A DNA stretch of 64,000 bases from Mycolicibacterium sp. ND9-15 (GTDB lineage: Bacteria; Actinomycetota; Actinomycetes; Mycobacteriales; Mycobacteriaceae): NCBI RefSeq assembly GCF_035918395.1, contig NZ_CP142362.1, forward strand, positions 409,501-473,500, written 5' to 3'. How positions within the stretch are numbered: position 1 is the stretch's first letter; every line of letters starts with the position of its first letter. The notes beneath the pieces were generated by a model. It did no database searches. It saw nothing but the letters and a program-made list of their open reading frames with translations, and was not told the DNA's origin. Shown piece by piece: positions 1 through 9,832 of this stretch. A program made the position numbers and the translations under genes.

Positions 1-3000
1 GCACGGCAGAGCGGAGACCACCGGCAGATCACCGCGGCACTCGGCGCGGCACCGAACGCCGCGCTGTGGGGGCCAAGCCCGGTGCCGAAGGCCGGCGGAC
101 GTTGTCTGGACGTGGTCCGGATGCAGCGGATGACGACAGCAGCGCCGTCGCTGGAGGCGACGTCGTTGCGCTGCCTGGCCGTGCTGGAACTGCTTCGGGG
201 ACGGCCGGACAAGGCCCGGACCATGTTGGCCGACGCTCGTCAGGTGGTCGCCGATCTCGGTTTGCGGCACGGTCTGATGGAGACCGAGCTGTTCGCGGGC
301 ATCATCGAGTCGATAGAGGGCGACCCGGTCGCCGCCGAGCCGCACTTCCGAACCGCACTGGAGGGTCTCGACGCCCTCGGTGTCGGCGCCGACGCCGGCC
401 AGGCCGCGGCGCTTCTCGCGAGATCGGTTCTCGCTCAGGGCAGAGTCGACGAAGCAGATGAGTATGCCACCAAAAGCGAGCGGCTCGCCGGCCGCAACCT
501 CAAATCGGCGATCGCATGGCGCGCAGTGCGTGCCGAGATTCTGGCCGCACAGGGCCGCCACCATGACGCCGTGGCAATGGCACACGAAGCTGTCGAGGTC
601 GCCGGCGGTACCGACCTGGTGCTCGACCACGCCGATGCATGCCTGACCTTGGGCCGTGTCCTAGATGCGGCCGGGGATGCAAAGGGCGCCAATGCTGCTC
701 GTGACAACGCCAAGGCGTTGTATGCGGCCAAGGAAGTGACGAACGCGATCACTCAGGTGAACACGCAAGTCATATCTGCATCGACGACGACAGCGAAGAC
801 AAGGCCGTCATCGCGCCTCGCGGTGAGAAACAGGGCCACTAAGACCTTCACCGCCGTTATCGAGGCGATGCAGGCTGGGGATGTCGCCGCGGCAGCGGAG
901 CTCTTCTCAGATCGACTCGGCTATGACGACCGTCGTCGGTTGAGCGGTGACCCGATCGAGAAGCGCGCCGGAGCGCGGGCGGCATTAGAACGCCTCGGTG
1001 AGCAGTATTGCCACTTCGAGTCGCGCACGTTGGCGGCACGCGGTGAGCGTCTGGCGCTGTTACACGTGCGCTGGTCCGACGACGCCGGCAACGAGACCGC
1101 CGGGCTCATCGTGGCCGAGGTCGACGGTGACGGGCAGATCATCTACCAGGGCCGCTTCGACGAGGACTTCGATGACGCGTATCGCGAGCTGGATCGGCGC
1201 TACTACGCCGGCGAGGGTTCAGCGTTCGCCGAAAGTGGAGCCACGGGCACCGAGTGGACGCTCGCGCTGAACCGAGGCGACCTCGACAGACTGTTCAACG
1301 AACTCATGGCGCCGGATGTCTGCATCAAGAATCGTTCGCGCTCCGCCTTTCCGGATCGCTCGGGAGCGGAATACCGAACCACGCTGGAAGAGCTTGCGAC
1401 GATGGTGGTCTCGTCGCGATCTTGGTGCCCGGCTATGCGGTGGTTGTCATCGAACTGCTTCGTTGCACGTTGCGAACGGGAAGCTGTCGGCACGGACGGG
1501 CAGCACTACACCTGGTTCTTCGTCATCGTGTTCGAGGTTCGCGACGGGCGGATCGCGTCGATGTGCGAATTCGAACCCGACGACGAGGATGCGGCCTTCG
1601 CCTACGCCGAAGAGCGACTATGGACGATCACGAGCAGGATGGCGGTCACGAACCGGGCCAGTGCATTAGGCGACGTCGCATGGCGGGCATTGCAGCTCCA
1701 CGACGCAGAAGCCGCCGTCGGAGCGCAACGAGCACGGTTCGTGTATGACGACAGGCGGCGACTCAGCGGTGACCCCATAGCAGGTGCTGCTGAATTGCGC
1801 GAAGCCACTGATCGCATTCTCGAGCAATACCCGAATACCGAGTGGCGAACGCTGGCCGTCCGCGGTGAGCGGCTCGAATTGCGTTGGCAGCGCTTGACGG
1901 ACGATGCCGGAAACGAGGCGACGACCCTAAACGTTCTCGACTACGACGAAGACGGGCAGCTCGCGTACTTCGGCCGCTTCGAAGACGACGACTTCGACAG
2001 CGCATACCGAGAACTCGAGAACCGGTACTACGCCGGTGAAGGAGCAGCGTTTGCCGAAGGTGGTGCAGTCGCGATCGCGTCCATGGCTGCGATGAACCGA
2101 GGCGACTTCGATCGGATGTTCGGCGCAGCGGGGACCCAGGATCCAAATTTCGAGAACCGTTCCCGCTCGCTCTTCCCGAACCGGTCGGCGGTCGAAGTCC
2201 GCGCTGGATTCGAGGAACTCGATGCGATGGTCGCCTCGATGCGGACATGGCTTTCGGTCGTGCGCTGGCTATCGCCGAGTGTGGCCATTGGCCGGTTCGA
2301 GCGCGAGGCCATCGGGCATGACGGCGAAATATATGCGTGGACGCGGCTCAATGTCACGGAGATCCGCGACGGTCAACTCGCCTCGATATGCCAGTTCGAA
2401 CTCGACGACGAGGCGGCCGCATTCGCCTATGCCGAAGATCGGGTGCGCCTGACCACCAGTCGGCTGGCGGTGACGAACCAAGCCAGCGCGGCCGGGCTCG
2501 CCCTCGCCGCCGCCATGAATACCCGCAACATCGACGCAGCAGTCGCGGCCTACTCAGAGCGATTCGTTTACGACGATCATCGACGGTTGAGTGCATATCC
2601 AATCGAGGGTCGGGCCGCGACACGGACGGCGCTCGAGCGCGCTTGCGACCAGTACACCCACTGGGAAGCGCGCGTATTGGCCGTGCGGGGCGAGCGCCTG
2701 GTGCTGGCGGCTAATCGCCGGTCCGACGACGAAGGCAACGAGACAGTCGATCTGAACCTGGTCGAGATCGACGAGGACGGACTGATCATCTACCAAGGTC
2801 CCTTCGACGAGGACGATTTCGACGGCGCGTACCGCGAACTTGAAAATCGCTACCACGCGGGCGAAGGCGCGGCGTTCGCGGAGAACGGCCCCGCAGCGAC
2901 CGAGTCGATATGTGCCTTGAACGCCGGCGATTTCGACCGGCTATTCGACCTCTTTTGGCCCGATATGCGTGTCGAGAACCGGACGCGCTTGCCCTTCCCC

Positions 3001-6000
3001 GACCGCTCGGTCAGTGACCTACGCGCCAGCTTCGGCGATCTTGACGCGATGCTCGATTCGTCGCGGACATGGCTGTCGGCGGTGCGCTGGCTCTCGCCGA
3101 ACTGGGCTGTTTCCCGGCTGGAGCGTCAAGCTACCGGCCGAGATGGTGAAGATTACGCGTGGACACGGATTCTCGTGGTGGAGGTTCGCGATGGCCGAAT
3201 CGCGTCGATGTGCGAGTTCGAGGTCGATGACGAAGAGGTGGCATTTGCCTACGCCCAAGATCGATTGCACGCGACCACCAGCCGCCTAGCAGTGACGAAC
3301 CGGGCCAGTGAGACCTCCGATTCGGCGTACAGAGCGCTGCGGGCGCGCGATGTCGAAAGCATGGTTGACGCCTTCTCGCACCGGTGCTTCTTCGAGGACC
3401 GCCGACGGTTGAGCGGCAACCCGATCGAGGGGCTTGCCGGGCTCCGCACGAACATCCAGCGGCTCGTGAGGCAGTACTTCGGCTTCGAATGGCGCACGCT
3501 GGCCGTACGCGGCGAGCGCCTTGTCTTGGTCTCAAGTCACATTTCCAGCGAAGCTGGCTTTGCGACTTCGCATCTGTTGGTCTGTGAGGTCGACGATGAC
3601 GGGCTCATCACATACTTGTGCACCTTCGACGAGGAGGATTTCGAAGGCGCATACCGCGAACTCGAGCGCCGATACTTCGCCGGAGAAGGGGCTGCCTTCG
3701 CCGAGGCGGGCGCCGCGGCAACCCAATCGATAATCGCCCTGAATCGTGGCGACTTCGACCGGGCTTTCGGTGAGCTCAGCTCCCCCGAGATGCGCTTCGA
3801 GAACCGCTCCCGCGTGCCCTTCCCAGCTCGCTCAGCGAGCGAGATGCGCGCCAGCTCCCGAGAACTCAGTGCCATGGTTGCCTCGTGGCGCACATGGGGG
3901 TCATCCGTCTGTTGGCTGTCCCCCACATGGGGGGTTGCCCGACTTGACCGCGAGGCGGCCGGAGCAGACGGTGAGCGATTCGCATGGACATGGCTTCAGG
4001 CGTTCGAGGTGCACAACAACCGAATCGCGTCGCTGTGCTTTTTTGACCTTGAGGATGAGGAGGCGGCTTTCGCGTACGCCGAGGAGCGGATGCGGGCGAG
4101 CAGCAGTCGGCTGGCGGTGACGAACCGGGCGAGCGCGAAGATGGACACCGCGCTTCGGGCACTGCGGGCGGGTGATCCCGACGGGATCGTCGCCGAGTTC
4201 TCCGACTCGTTCGTGTACGAGGATCAGCGGCGGCTGAAAGGCAATCCGGTCCACGGCATTGCCGAGTATCGGGCATCCGCGGCTCTAGCCATCGAGCAGT
4301 ACGACCGTTTTGAGTGGCGCACAGTGGCGGTGCGGGGCGAGCGTCTGGCTCTGATTTGGAGCCGGATGTCGAATGACGACGGCTTTGAGTCAACCCATCT
4401 GCACGTTCAAGAGGTGGATTATGACGGCGGAATGCTCTACGAGGCCCGCTTCGACGAGGACGACTTCGAGGGCGCGTACTGCGAACTGGATCGGCGCTAC
4501 TTCGCGGGTGAGGGCGCGGCATTCGCCGAAGGCGGTCCGACTCTCACCAATTACATCACTGCTTTGAACCGCGGCGAGCTCGAGCGCGCCTTCGTCGAAT
4601 CCGCCGCTCCCGGAACACAGATCGAAAGCCGATCCCGCTCGGTGTTCGGCGACCGTTCAGTCGGCGAGCTCCACGAGAGCGTGGAGCAACTGAGCGGGTT
4701 GGTCGCTTCGCAGCGGACATGGCACTCCGTGGTGCACTGGTTGTCACCTAACTGGGTGGTGATCCGCGGAGAGCGCGAAGCTGTCGGCAACGACGGGGAG
4801 CGCTACGCATGGACGCAGGTCTATGTGATCGAAATCCGGAATTCGCAAGCAGCATCCCTGTGCGAGTTCGAGATTGAGGACGAAGAGGTAGCGCTCGCCT
4901 ACGCCGAAGAGCGCATGCGTGCGGGTCCACGTCGGCTGACCGTGGCGAACCGGGCCAGCCAGGCCGCGGATGCCGCCTACAACGCGCTGCGGGCACGCGA
5001 CGTCGAAGGCATGGTCGCGAACTTCTCGGACCGCTGCCTGTTCGAGGATCGACGGCGGTTGAGTGGCAACCCGATCGAGGGGCTTGCCGGGCTCCGCGCG
5101 AACATTCAGCGGCTCGTGACGCAGTACGTCCGCTTCGAATCGCGCACCCTGGCAGTTCGCGGCGAGCGCCTTGTCCTGGTCTCGAGCCACGTTTCCAGCG
5201 AAGCCGGCTTCGAGACTTCGCACCTGTTCGTCTGCGAAGTCGGCGCCGACGGGCTCTTTACGTACCAGTGCACCTACGACGAGGAGGATTTCGAAGGCGC
5301 ATACCGCGAACTCGAGCGCCGTTATTTCGCCGGAGAAGGAACTGTTTACGCCGAGGCGGGCGCCAGAACGACCGACTTCGTCCTGGCGATGGGCCAGGGC
5401 GACCCCGAAGAGTTGTCCACTGCGCTCTCGACGCCCGGCTTGCGTGTGGAGAACCGGTCACGCTCGGCCTTCGGTGACCGCTCGGCGGCCGAATTCCTCT
5501 CCAGTTTCGAACAGCTCAACGCGATGGTCGCTTCGGTGCGGACATATCAGTCGGCGGTCTGTTGGCTGTCGCCGACACTGCTTGTCGGCCGGTTCGAGCG
5601 CGAAGCCGTCGGGCATGGCGGTGAGCAGTACACCTGGACCCACCTTCACGTTGTCGAAGTCGCGGCTGGGCGGCTCACGGCAGCCTGCATCTTCGATGAA
5701 GACGACGAGGCAGGCGCGTTCGCCTACGCCGAGGAGCGCATGCGAGCACCAAGCCGACTGGCCGTCGCCAACCGGTCCTCCGAGGTGGCACATGCCATCA
5801 CACGTGCGCTACGAGACCGCGACGTGGACGCCATCATGCGGTGTTTCTCCGACAACCTTGTCTACGACGACCATCGGCAGCTCGGGGGCGATCCCATTCG
5901 GGGAAACGACCAGTTCCGCACCGCGTGGGAGCGAATCCTCGGGCAATACAGTAAGTTTGATTGGCGCATCCTCGCGGTGCGGGGCGACCGGCTGAACCTG

Positions 6001-8301
6001 CACTGGACCCGTTGGTCGGATCAGGCGGGCAACACCACAGCACATTTGCATGTGCTGGAGCTCGACGACGACGGACTGCTCGCGTACGCGGCTCGGTTCG
6101 ACGAGGACGACTTCGAGAGTGCCTACCGCACGCTGTCGGAACGGTATTATGGCGGCGAGGGTGCGCCTTTCCTCGAAGGCGGAACTGTGGGAACAGAATT
6201 CACCATGGCGTGCCACAGAGGTGACTTCGACCGGATGCTCGGCGAGCTGAGCGCACCCGGGCTGCGATTCGAGAACCGGTCCCACTCCGTCATCTTAGAT
6301 CGCTCGGTCGACGAGTTTCGAACCAGCGTCGAAGAGCTGTCGTCGATGTTGTCGTCGGCTCAAACGTGGAATTCGGTCGAGCAATGGCTGTCTCCGGGTT
6401 GCTGCCTCACTCGTTTCGAGCGAGAAGCCGTCGGCCAGGACGGCGAGCAATACAGGTGGACATGGATCTACATCACCGAGATCCGCAACGGGCAAGTCGT
6501 GTCGTCGTGCAAGTTCGATCTCGAAGACGAGGACGCGGCCTTCGCTTACGCCGAGGAGCGAGCGCAGGGGACCAGCGGCCGCCTGTCGCCGGTGTGTCGG
6601 TTCGAAGTGAACGATGAGGAGGCGGCGTTTGCGTACGCCGAGGAACAACAGCGAACGTCGTGCAGTCGCCTGGCTGTCGCCAACCGGGCGAGCCGGATCT
6701 GGAAATCGGTGGGAGAGGCGATGCAGGCCGGCGATGCCGACGGCGCAGCCGCCTTCTTCGCCGAAGAATATGTGTACGACGATCGCTGGGCCATGGCCGG
6801 AAATCCGCCCGGCGACGTCCGCGCCGCTTGCGCCGAGATTCTCGAGCAGTACTCGCTCTTCGAGGGCCAGACCCTAGCCGTGCGCGGTAGTTCGCTGCAG
6901 TTGTCGCGAACGCGCTGGGCCAACGACGCCGGATTCGAAACCAACTACCTGCACGTCATCGAAACGGACGACGACGGTCTGGTCTGTTACTACGGCCGCT
7001 TTGACGAAAACGACTTCGAAGACGCCTATCGAGAACTCGATCGGCGCTACTACACCCGCGAGGGCATGGCATCCGCCGAAGCAGGCGCGACTCAGACCGA
7101 ATGGCTCGTTGCTTTGAACCGCGGGGATTTCGACCGGTTGTTCGGCGAACTCACCGCACCGGAGATGCGGTTCGAGACGCGGTCCAGCTCAGCGTTTCCC
7201 GACTCATCGATGGTAGAAGCTCGTGCGTACATCGAAGATTTCACCGCGATGGTCGCCTCTGTACGAACATGGCACTCAGCCGTCTGCTGGGTGTCGCCAA
7301 CGTGTTGCGTCTGCCGTAACGAGCGCGAGGCCGTCGGCCGCGACGGCGAGCAGTACACATGGACGCGGCTCACCGTGGTCGAGTATCGGGACGGGCGCAT
7401 GACGTCGGAGTGCGAGTTCGACCTCGACGACGAGGCGGGGGCCTTCGCCTACGCCGAAGAACGGGTGCGGGATACCAGCCGATTGTCCGTCAGCAATCGG
7501 GCCAAGCAGACGTGGGACGCACTCAACCGGTTGGCAAATGACCGCGACTTCGATGGTCTTGCAGCGTGCTTCTCGCCGGCGCTGGTGAATGAAGATCGGC
7601 GGCGGTGGAGCGGATACGCGATCGCTGACATGCGCACGGCCGCCGAACGCGTCGCCGAGCAGTACACCCAACTCGATATGCGGTCGCTGGCAGTGCGGGG
7701 TGACCGTCTGCACCTCGGGCGGACCCGCTACGTCAACGACTCTGGGTTCGAATCGACCGCCTTCTGGGTACACGAGGTCGATGATGACGGGCGAATCGTT
7801 TACCTGAGTCGCTTCGACGAAGACGACTTCGAGGATGCCTATCGCGAACTCGAACAGCGGTACTACGCCGGGGAGGGTGCGGCGTTCGCCGTTGCGGGTG
7901 GAACCGCGACGGACTTTGCGATCGCAGTAGCCCAGGGCGATTCCGATCGGGTGTTCAACGAGTTGATCGCCCCCGACTTCCACGTAGAGAACCGGTCGCG
8001 TTCAGTGTTGAGTGATCGCACAGCGGCGGATTTTCGCGCGGGCGTTGAAGCGCTGATGGCGATGGTCGAATCGTTGCGGACATGGAATTCAGCGGTGTGC
8101 TGGCTGTCGCCGACCTGTGGCGTCTGCCGCAATGAGCGCGAAGGCACCGGGCGAGACGGCGAGAAATATGCGTGGAGCGACCTGGAGGTGTTCGTCATCC
8201 GCGACGGACGAGTCGCGTCAGCGTGCATGTTCGAACTCGACGACGAGGAGTCGGCGTTCGCCTACGCCGAGGATCGGGTGCGTCGCGCCGAAAGTGGTTA
8301 G
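1..8301 (+). CDS. Giant protein, C-terminal part: TPR-like segment plus nine tandem double SnoaL/NTF2-like units (5'-truncated)
   Basis: The frame is open from base 1 with no upstream stop, so the gene begins outside the window; the first in-frame ATG (position 121) is unlikely to be the real start. About 250 residues of alanine/leucine-rich helical repeats resembling TPRs come first and look like the C-terminal regulatory part of mycobacterial AAA-ATPase/adenylate-cyclase regulators (inference). From about position 808 the protein consists of nine units of roughly 275 residues. The motif RYYAGEG recurs at 1201, 2026, 2851, 3673, 4498, 5323, 6145, 7048 and 7861. Each unit has two similar halves: one with a RRLSGDPI-like and a LAVRGERL-like motif, the other with FENRSRS-, WLSP- and AFAYAEER-like motifs. 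Both halves look like SnoaL/NTF2-like alpha+beta barrels. No signal peptide or membrane segment is visible in this part. Ligand and role are unknown. Confidence 0.8.
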   Translation, partial: ARQSGDHRQITAALGAAPNAALWGPSPVPKAGGRCLDVVRMQRMTTAAPSLEATSLRCLAVLELLRGRPDKARTMLADARQVVADLGLRHGLMETELFAGIIESIEGDPVAAEPHFRTALEGLDALGVGADAGQAAALLARSVLAQGRVDEADEYATKSERLAGRNLKSAIAWRAVRAEILAAQGRHHDAVAMAHEAVEVAGGTDLVLDHADACLTLGRVLDAAGDAKGANAARDNAKALYAAKEVTNAITQVNTQVISASTTTAKTRPSSRLAVRNRATKTFTAVIEAMQAGDVAAAAELFSDRLGYDDRRRLSGDPIEKRAGARAALERLGEQYCHFESRTLAARGERLALLHVRWSDDAGNETAGLIVAEVDGDGQIIYQGRFDEDFDDAYRELDRRYYAGEGSAFAESGATGTEWTLALNRGDLDRLFNELMAPDVCIKNRSRSAFPDRSGAEYRTTLEELATMVVSSRSWCPAMRWLSSNCFVARCEREAVGTDGQHYTWFFVIVFEVRDGRIASMCEFEPDDEDAAFAYAEERLWTITSRMAVTNRASALGDVAWRALQLHDAEAAVGAQRARFVYDDRRRLSGDPIAGAAELREATDRILEQYPNTEWRTLAVRGERLELRWQRLTDDAGNEATTLNVLDYDEDGQLAYFGRFEDDDFDSAYRELENRYYAGEGAAFAEGGAVAIASMAAMNRGDFDRMFGAAGTQDPNFENRSRSLFPNRSAVEVRAGFEELDAMVASMRTWLSVVRWLSPSVAIGRFEREAIGHDGEIYAWTRLNVTEIRDGQLASICQFELDDEAAAFAYAEDRVRLTTSRLAVTNQASAAGLALAAAMNTRNIDAAVAAYSERFVYDDHRRLSAYPIEGRAATRTALERACDQYTHWEARVLAVRGERLVLAANRRSDDEGNETVDLNLVEIDEDGLIIYQGPFDEDDFDGAYRELENRYHAGEGAAFAENGPAATESICALNAGDFDRLFDLFWPDMRVENRTRLPFPDRSVSDLRASFGDLDAMLDSSRTWLSAVRWLSPNWAVSRLERQATGRDGEDYAWTRILVVEVRDGRIASMCEFEVDDEEVAFAYAQDRLHATTSRLAVTNRASETSDSAYRALRARDVESMVDAFSHRCFFEDRRRLSGNPIEGLAGLRTNIQRLVRQYFGFEWRTLAVRGERLVLVSSHISSEAGFATSHLLVCEVDDDGLITYLCTFDEEDFEGAYRELERRYFAGEGAAFAEAGAAATQSIIALNRGDFDRAFGELSSPEMRFENRSRVPFPARSASEMRASSRELSAMVASWRTWGSSVCWLSPTWGVARLDREAAGADGERFAWTWLQAFEVHNNRIASLCFFDLEDEEAAFAYAEERMRASSSRLAVTNRASAKMDTALRALRAGDPDGIVAEFSDSFVYEDQRRLKGNPVHGIAEYRASAALAIEQYDRFEWRTVAVRGERLALIWSRMSNDDGFESTHLHVQEVDYDGGMLYEARFDEDDFEGAYCELDRRYFAGEGAAFAEGGPTLTNYITALNRGELERAFVESAAPGTQIESRSRSVFGDRSVGELHESVEQLSGLVASQRTWHSVVHWLSPNWVVIRGEREAVGNDGERYAWTQVYVIEIRNSQAASLCEFEIEDEEVALAYAEERMRAGPRRLTVANRASQAADAAYNALRARDVEGMVANFSDRCLFEDRRRLSGNPIEGLAGLRANIQRLVTQYVRFESRTLAVRGERLVLVSSHVSSEAGFETSHLFVCEVGADGLFTYQCTYDEEDFEGAYRELERRYFAGEGTVYAEAGARTTDFVLAMGQGDPEELSTALSTPGLRVENRSRSAFGDRSAAEFLSSFEQLNAMVASVRTYQSAVCWLSPTLLVGRFEREAVGHGGEQYTWTHLHVVEVAAGRLTAACIFDEDDEAGAFAYAEERMRAPSRLAVANRSSEVAHAITRALRDRDVDAIMRCFSDNLVYDDHRQLGGDPIRGNDQFRTAWERILGQYSKFDWRILAVRGDRLNLHWTRWSDQAGNTTAHLHVLELDDDGLLAYAARFDEDDFESAYRTLSERYYGGEGAPFLEGGTVGTEFTMACHRGDFDRMLGELSAPGLRFENRSHSVILDRSVDEFRTSVEELSSMLSSAQTWNSVEQWLSPGCCLTRFEREAVGQDGEQYRWTWIYITEIRNGQVVSSCKFDLEDEDAAFAYAEERAQGTSGRLSPVCRFEVNDEEAAFAYAEEQQRTSCSRLAVANRASRIWKSVGEAMQAGDADGAAAFFAEEYVYDDRWAMAGNPPGDVRAACAEILEQYSLFEGQTLAVRGSSLQLSRTRWANDAGFETNYLHVIETDDDGLVCYYGRFDENDFEDAYRELDRRYYTREGMASAEAGATQTEWLVALNRGDFDRLFGELTAPEMRFETRSSSAFPDSSMVEARAYIEDFTAMVASVRTWHSAVCWVSPTCCVCRNEREAVGRDGEQYTWTRLTVVEYRDGRMTSECEFDLDDEAGAFAYAEERVRDTSRLSVSNRAKQTWDALNRLANDRDFDGLAACFSPALVNEDRRRWSGYAIADMRTAAERVAEQYTQLDMRSLAVRGDRLHLGRTRYVNDSGFESTAFWVHEVDDDGRIVYLSRFDEDDFEDAYRELEQRYYAGEGAAFAVAGGTATDFAIAVAQGDSDRVFNELIAPDFHVENRSRSVLSDRTAADFRAGVEALMAMVESLRTWNSAVCWLSPTCGVCRNEREGTGRDGEKYAWSDLEVFVIRDGRVASACMFELDDEESAFAYAEDRVRRAESG
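808..8301 (+). repeat. In-gene tandem repeat, nine units of about 825 bp
   Basis: The unit boundary motif (Ser-Arg-Leu-Ala-Val-x-Asn-Arg-Ala) occurs nine times. Spacings between the nine RYYAGEG codon blocks are 825, 825, 822, 825, 825, 822, 903 and 813 bp. The 903-bp spacing comes mainly from an extra duplication near 6508-6660. Copies are diverged at DNA level, so the array is not a recent perfect expansion. Confidence 0.9.
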
Positions 8302-8310
8302 CTTGGAGAC

Positions 8311-8724
8311 ATGACCACACCGGCTCCCAGACTGCAGCTGACCGACGACGAGTGGCGCCAGAAGCTCAGCCCCGAGGAATTCCACGTGCTGCGCCAGGCC
8401 GGCACCGAGCGCCCGTTCACCGGCGAGTACACCGACACCAAGACCGAGGGCGTCTACGAGTGCCGCGCCTGCGGCGCCGAACTCTTTCGCAGCACCGAGA
8501 AGTTCGAATCGCACTGCGGCTGGCCGTCGTTCTTCGATCCGGCCGACTCCGACGCCGTCATCTTGCGACCCGACGACTCGCTGGGCATGCGCCGCGTCGA
8601 GGTGCTCTGCGCCAATTGCCACAGCCACCTCGGACACGTCTTCGAGGGCGAGGGCTACCCGACGCCGACCGACCAGCGCTACTGCATCAACTCGATCTCG
8701 CTGCGGCTCGTGCCGGCCTCCTGA
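8311..8724 (+). CDS. msrB: Peptide-methionine (R)-S-oxide reductase MsrB
   Basis: This 137-residue cytoplasmic enzyme reduces methionine-R-sulfoxide in proteins with thioredoxin as electron donor. The full-length SelR fold is present. Two CxxC pairs (Cys51/Cys54 and Cys100/Cys103) bind structural zinc, the catalytic cysteine lies in RYCIN (Cys125), and a likely resolving cysteine lies in SHCGWPSF (Cys69). The ATG follows the giant gene's stop by 9 nt. The order matches Rv2674 of M. tuberculosis, just before the haem genes. Oxidative-stress repair is the family role. Confidence 0.96.
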   Translation: MTTPAPRLQLTDDEWRQKLSPEEFHVLRQAGTERPFTGEYTDTKTEGVYECRACGAELFRSTEKFESHCGWPSFFDPADSDAVILRPDDSLGMRRVEVLCANCHSHLGHVFEGEGYPTPTDQRYCINSISLRLVPAS

Positions 8725-8793
8725 CGCGAACGAGAAGCTACGGTCGCGATCGAACCGGGATAGCTACCAGGAATGCTATTTCGGCGCTGACGA

Positions 8794-9105
8794 CTACGCC
8801 GGGTAGACGGCGAACTCGGCGCGGTCCTCGGTGTCGGCGACACACTGGAAAAGCAGCGGCGCCGTCATCGCGTTACCCGAGTAACACGTGAACGGGCCGA
8901 TCACTTGGTACTTGTCGCCGTTGACGTCGTACTGCACGGCGTAGTCCGACGCAGTGACGCAGTCGATGTCGCCGGCGGTGATGTCGATGACCTGACCGAA
9001 GCGGGGCGCACATCGCTCACTGTCGGGCGCCTGGGCGAATCCGCTGGGCGCCGCCGCGAACGCGCCGACCGACATGGCAGCGGCAACCAAGACCTGTGTC
9101 CTCAT
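8794..9105 (-). CDS. Small secreted cysteine-containing protein
   Basis: 103 residues. Residues 1-25 form a clear Sec signal peptide (short basic start, alanine-rich core, cleavage near GFAQA). The mature part has four cysteines (in SERCAPRF, DIDCVTA, FTCYSG and FQCVAD), consistent with two disulfides in an exported protein. I recognise no catalytic motif. It lies convergent to msrB and upstream of no obvious partner. It could be one of the many mycobacterial secreted hypothetical proteins; function unknown. Confidence 0.7.
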   Translation of the reverse strand: MRTQVLVAAAMSVGAFAAAPSGFAQAPDSERCAPRFGQVIDITAGDIDCVTASDYAVQYDVNGDKYQVIGPFTCYSGNAMTAPLLFQCVADTEDRAEFAVYPA

Positions 9106-9132
9106 CGACCCATGATGGACGAGCGTGGCCCT

Positions 9133-9828
9133 TTACGGCAGGCGTTCGATCAACTGCTCGGGGGTGATCCGCGGTCCGGTGAAGAACGGAGTCTCCGCGC
9201 GGGTATGTCGACGAGCGTCGGTGGCGCGCAGATCACGCATGAGATCGACGATCCGGTGCAATTCGGGCGCCTCGAACGCCAGGATCCACTCGTAGTCGCC
9301 CAGCGCGAACGCCGGAACGGTGTTGGCCCGAACGTCCTTGTAGCCCCGCGCCGCCATGCCGTGTTCGGAGAGCATGCGGCGGCGCTCCTCGTCGGGCAGC
9401 AGGTACCACTCGTAGGACCGCACGAACGGGTACACGCAGATGTAGTTGCCGGGCTCCTCGCCGGCGAGGAACGCAGGGATGTGGCTCTTGTTGAACTCCG
9501 CGGGGCGGTGCAGCGCGACGTTGCTCCACACCGGGTTGCTCGCGCGGCCGAGCGTGGTGGTGCGACGGAAGTCGGCGTAGGTGGCCTGTATCGCCTCGAC
9601 GTTGTCGGCGTGCGTCCACATCATGAAGTCGGCGTCGGCGCGCATGCCCGCGATGTCGTAGAGGCCGCGCACCACGACGCCGCGTTCCTCCTGCTGTTTG
9701 AGGAACGTCGCGGTCTCGTCCGCGACGCCCGCCCGCTCTTCTCCCAGTTCCCCTGGCCGCACCGCGAACACCGAGAACATCAGGTAGCGGATGGCGGAGT
9801 TGAGCGCGTCGTAGTCGAGTTTGGCCAT
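9133..9828 (-). CDS. hemQ: Coproheme decarboxylase HemQ (chlorite-dismutase family)
   Basis: 231 residues from the ATG at 9828 (MAKLDYDAL), the same length as Rv2676c. HemQ oxidatively decarboxylates coproheme III to protoheme in the Gram-positive haem pathway. The chlorite-dismutase fold is recognisable in the DADFMMW and YEWILAFEA segments. The open frame extends upstream into hemY, but the family length and the 4-nt gap to the hemY stop support this start. It is the last gene of the hemE-hemY-hemQ operon. Confidence 0.95.
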   Translation of the reverse strand: MAKLDYDALNSAIRYLMFSVFAVRPGELGEERAGVADETATFLKQQEERGVVVRGLYDIAGMRADADFMMWTHADNVEAIQATYADFRRTTTLGRASNPVWSNVALHRPAEFNKSHIPAFLAGEEPGNYICVYPFVRSYEWYLLPDEERRRMLSEHGMAARGYKDVRANTVPAFALGDYEWILAFEAPELHRIVDLMRDLRATDARRHTRAETPFFTGPRITPEQLIERLP

Positions 9829-9832
9829 GGCT

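Noticed and set aside
66..461. Short + frame inside the giant gene
   Set aside because: Arginine-rich shadow of the frame that carries the repeat protein; no family likeness.
1763..2248. Antisense frames across the SnoaL array
   Set aside because: Repetitive high-GC coding DNA opens antisense frames; they lack starts with ribosome sites and protein-like composition.
808..8301. CRISPR array or satellite DNA
   Set aside because: Periodicity is about 825 bp in one open frame with diverged coding copies, not short repeats with spacers.
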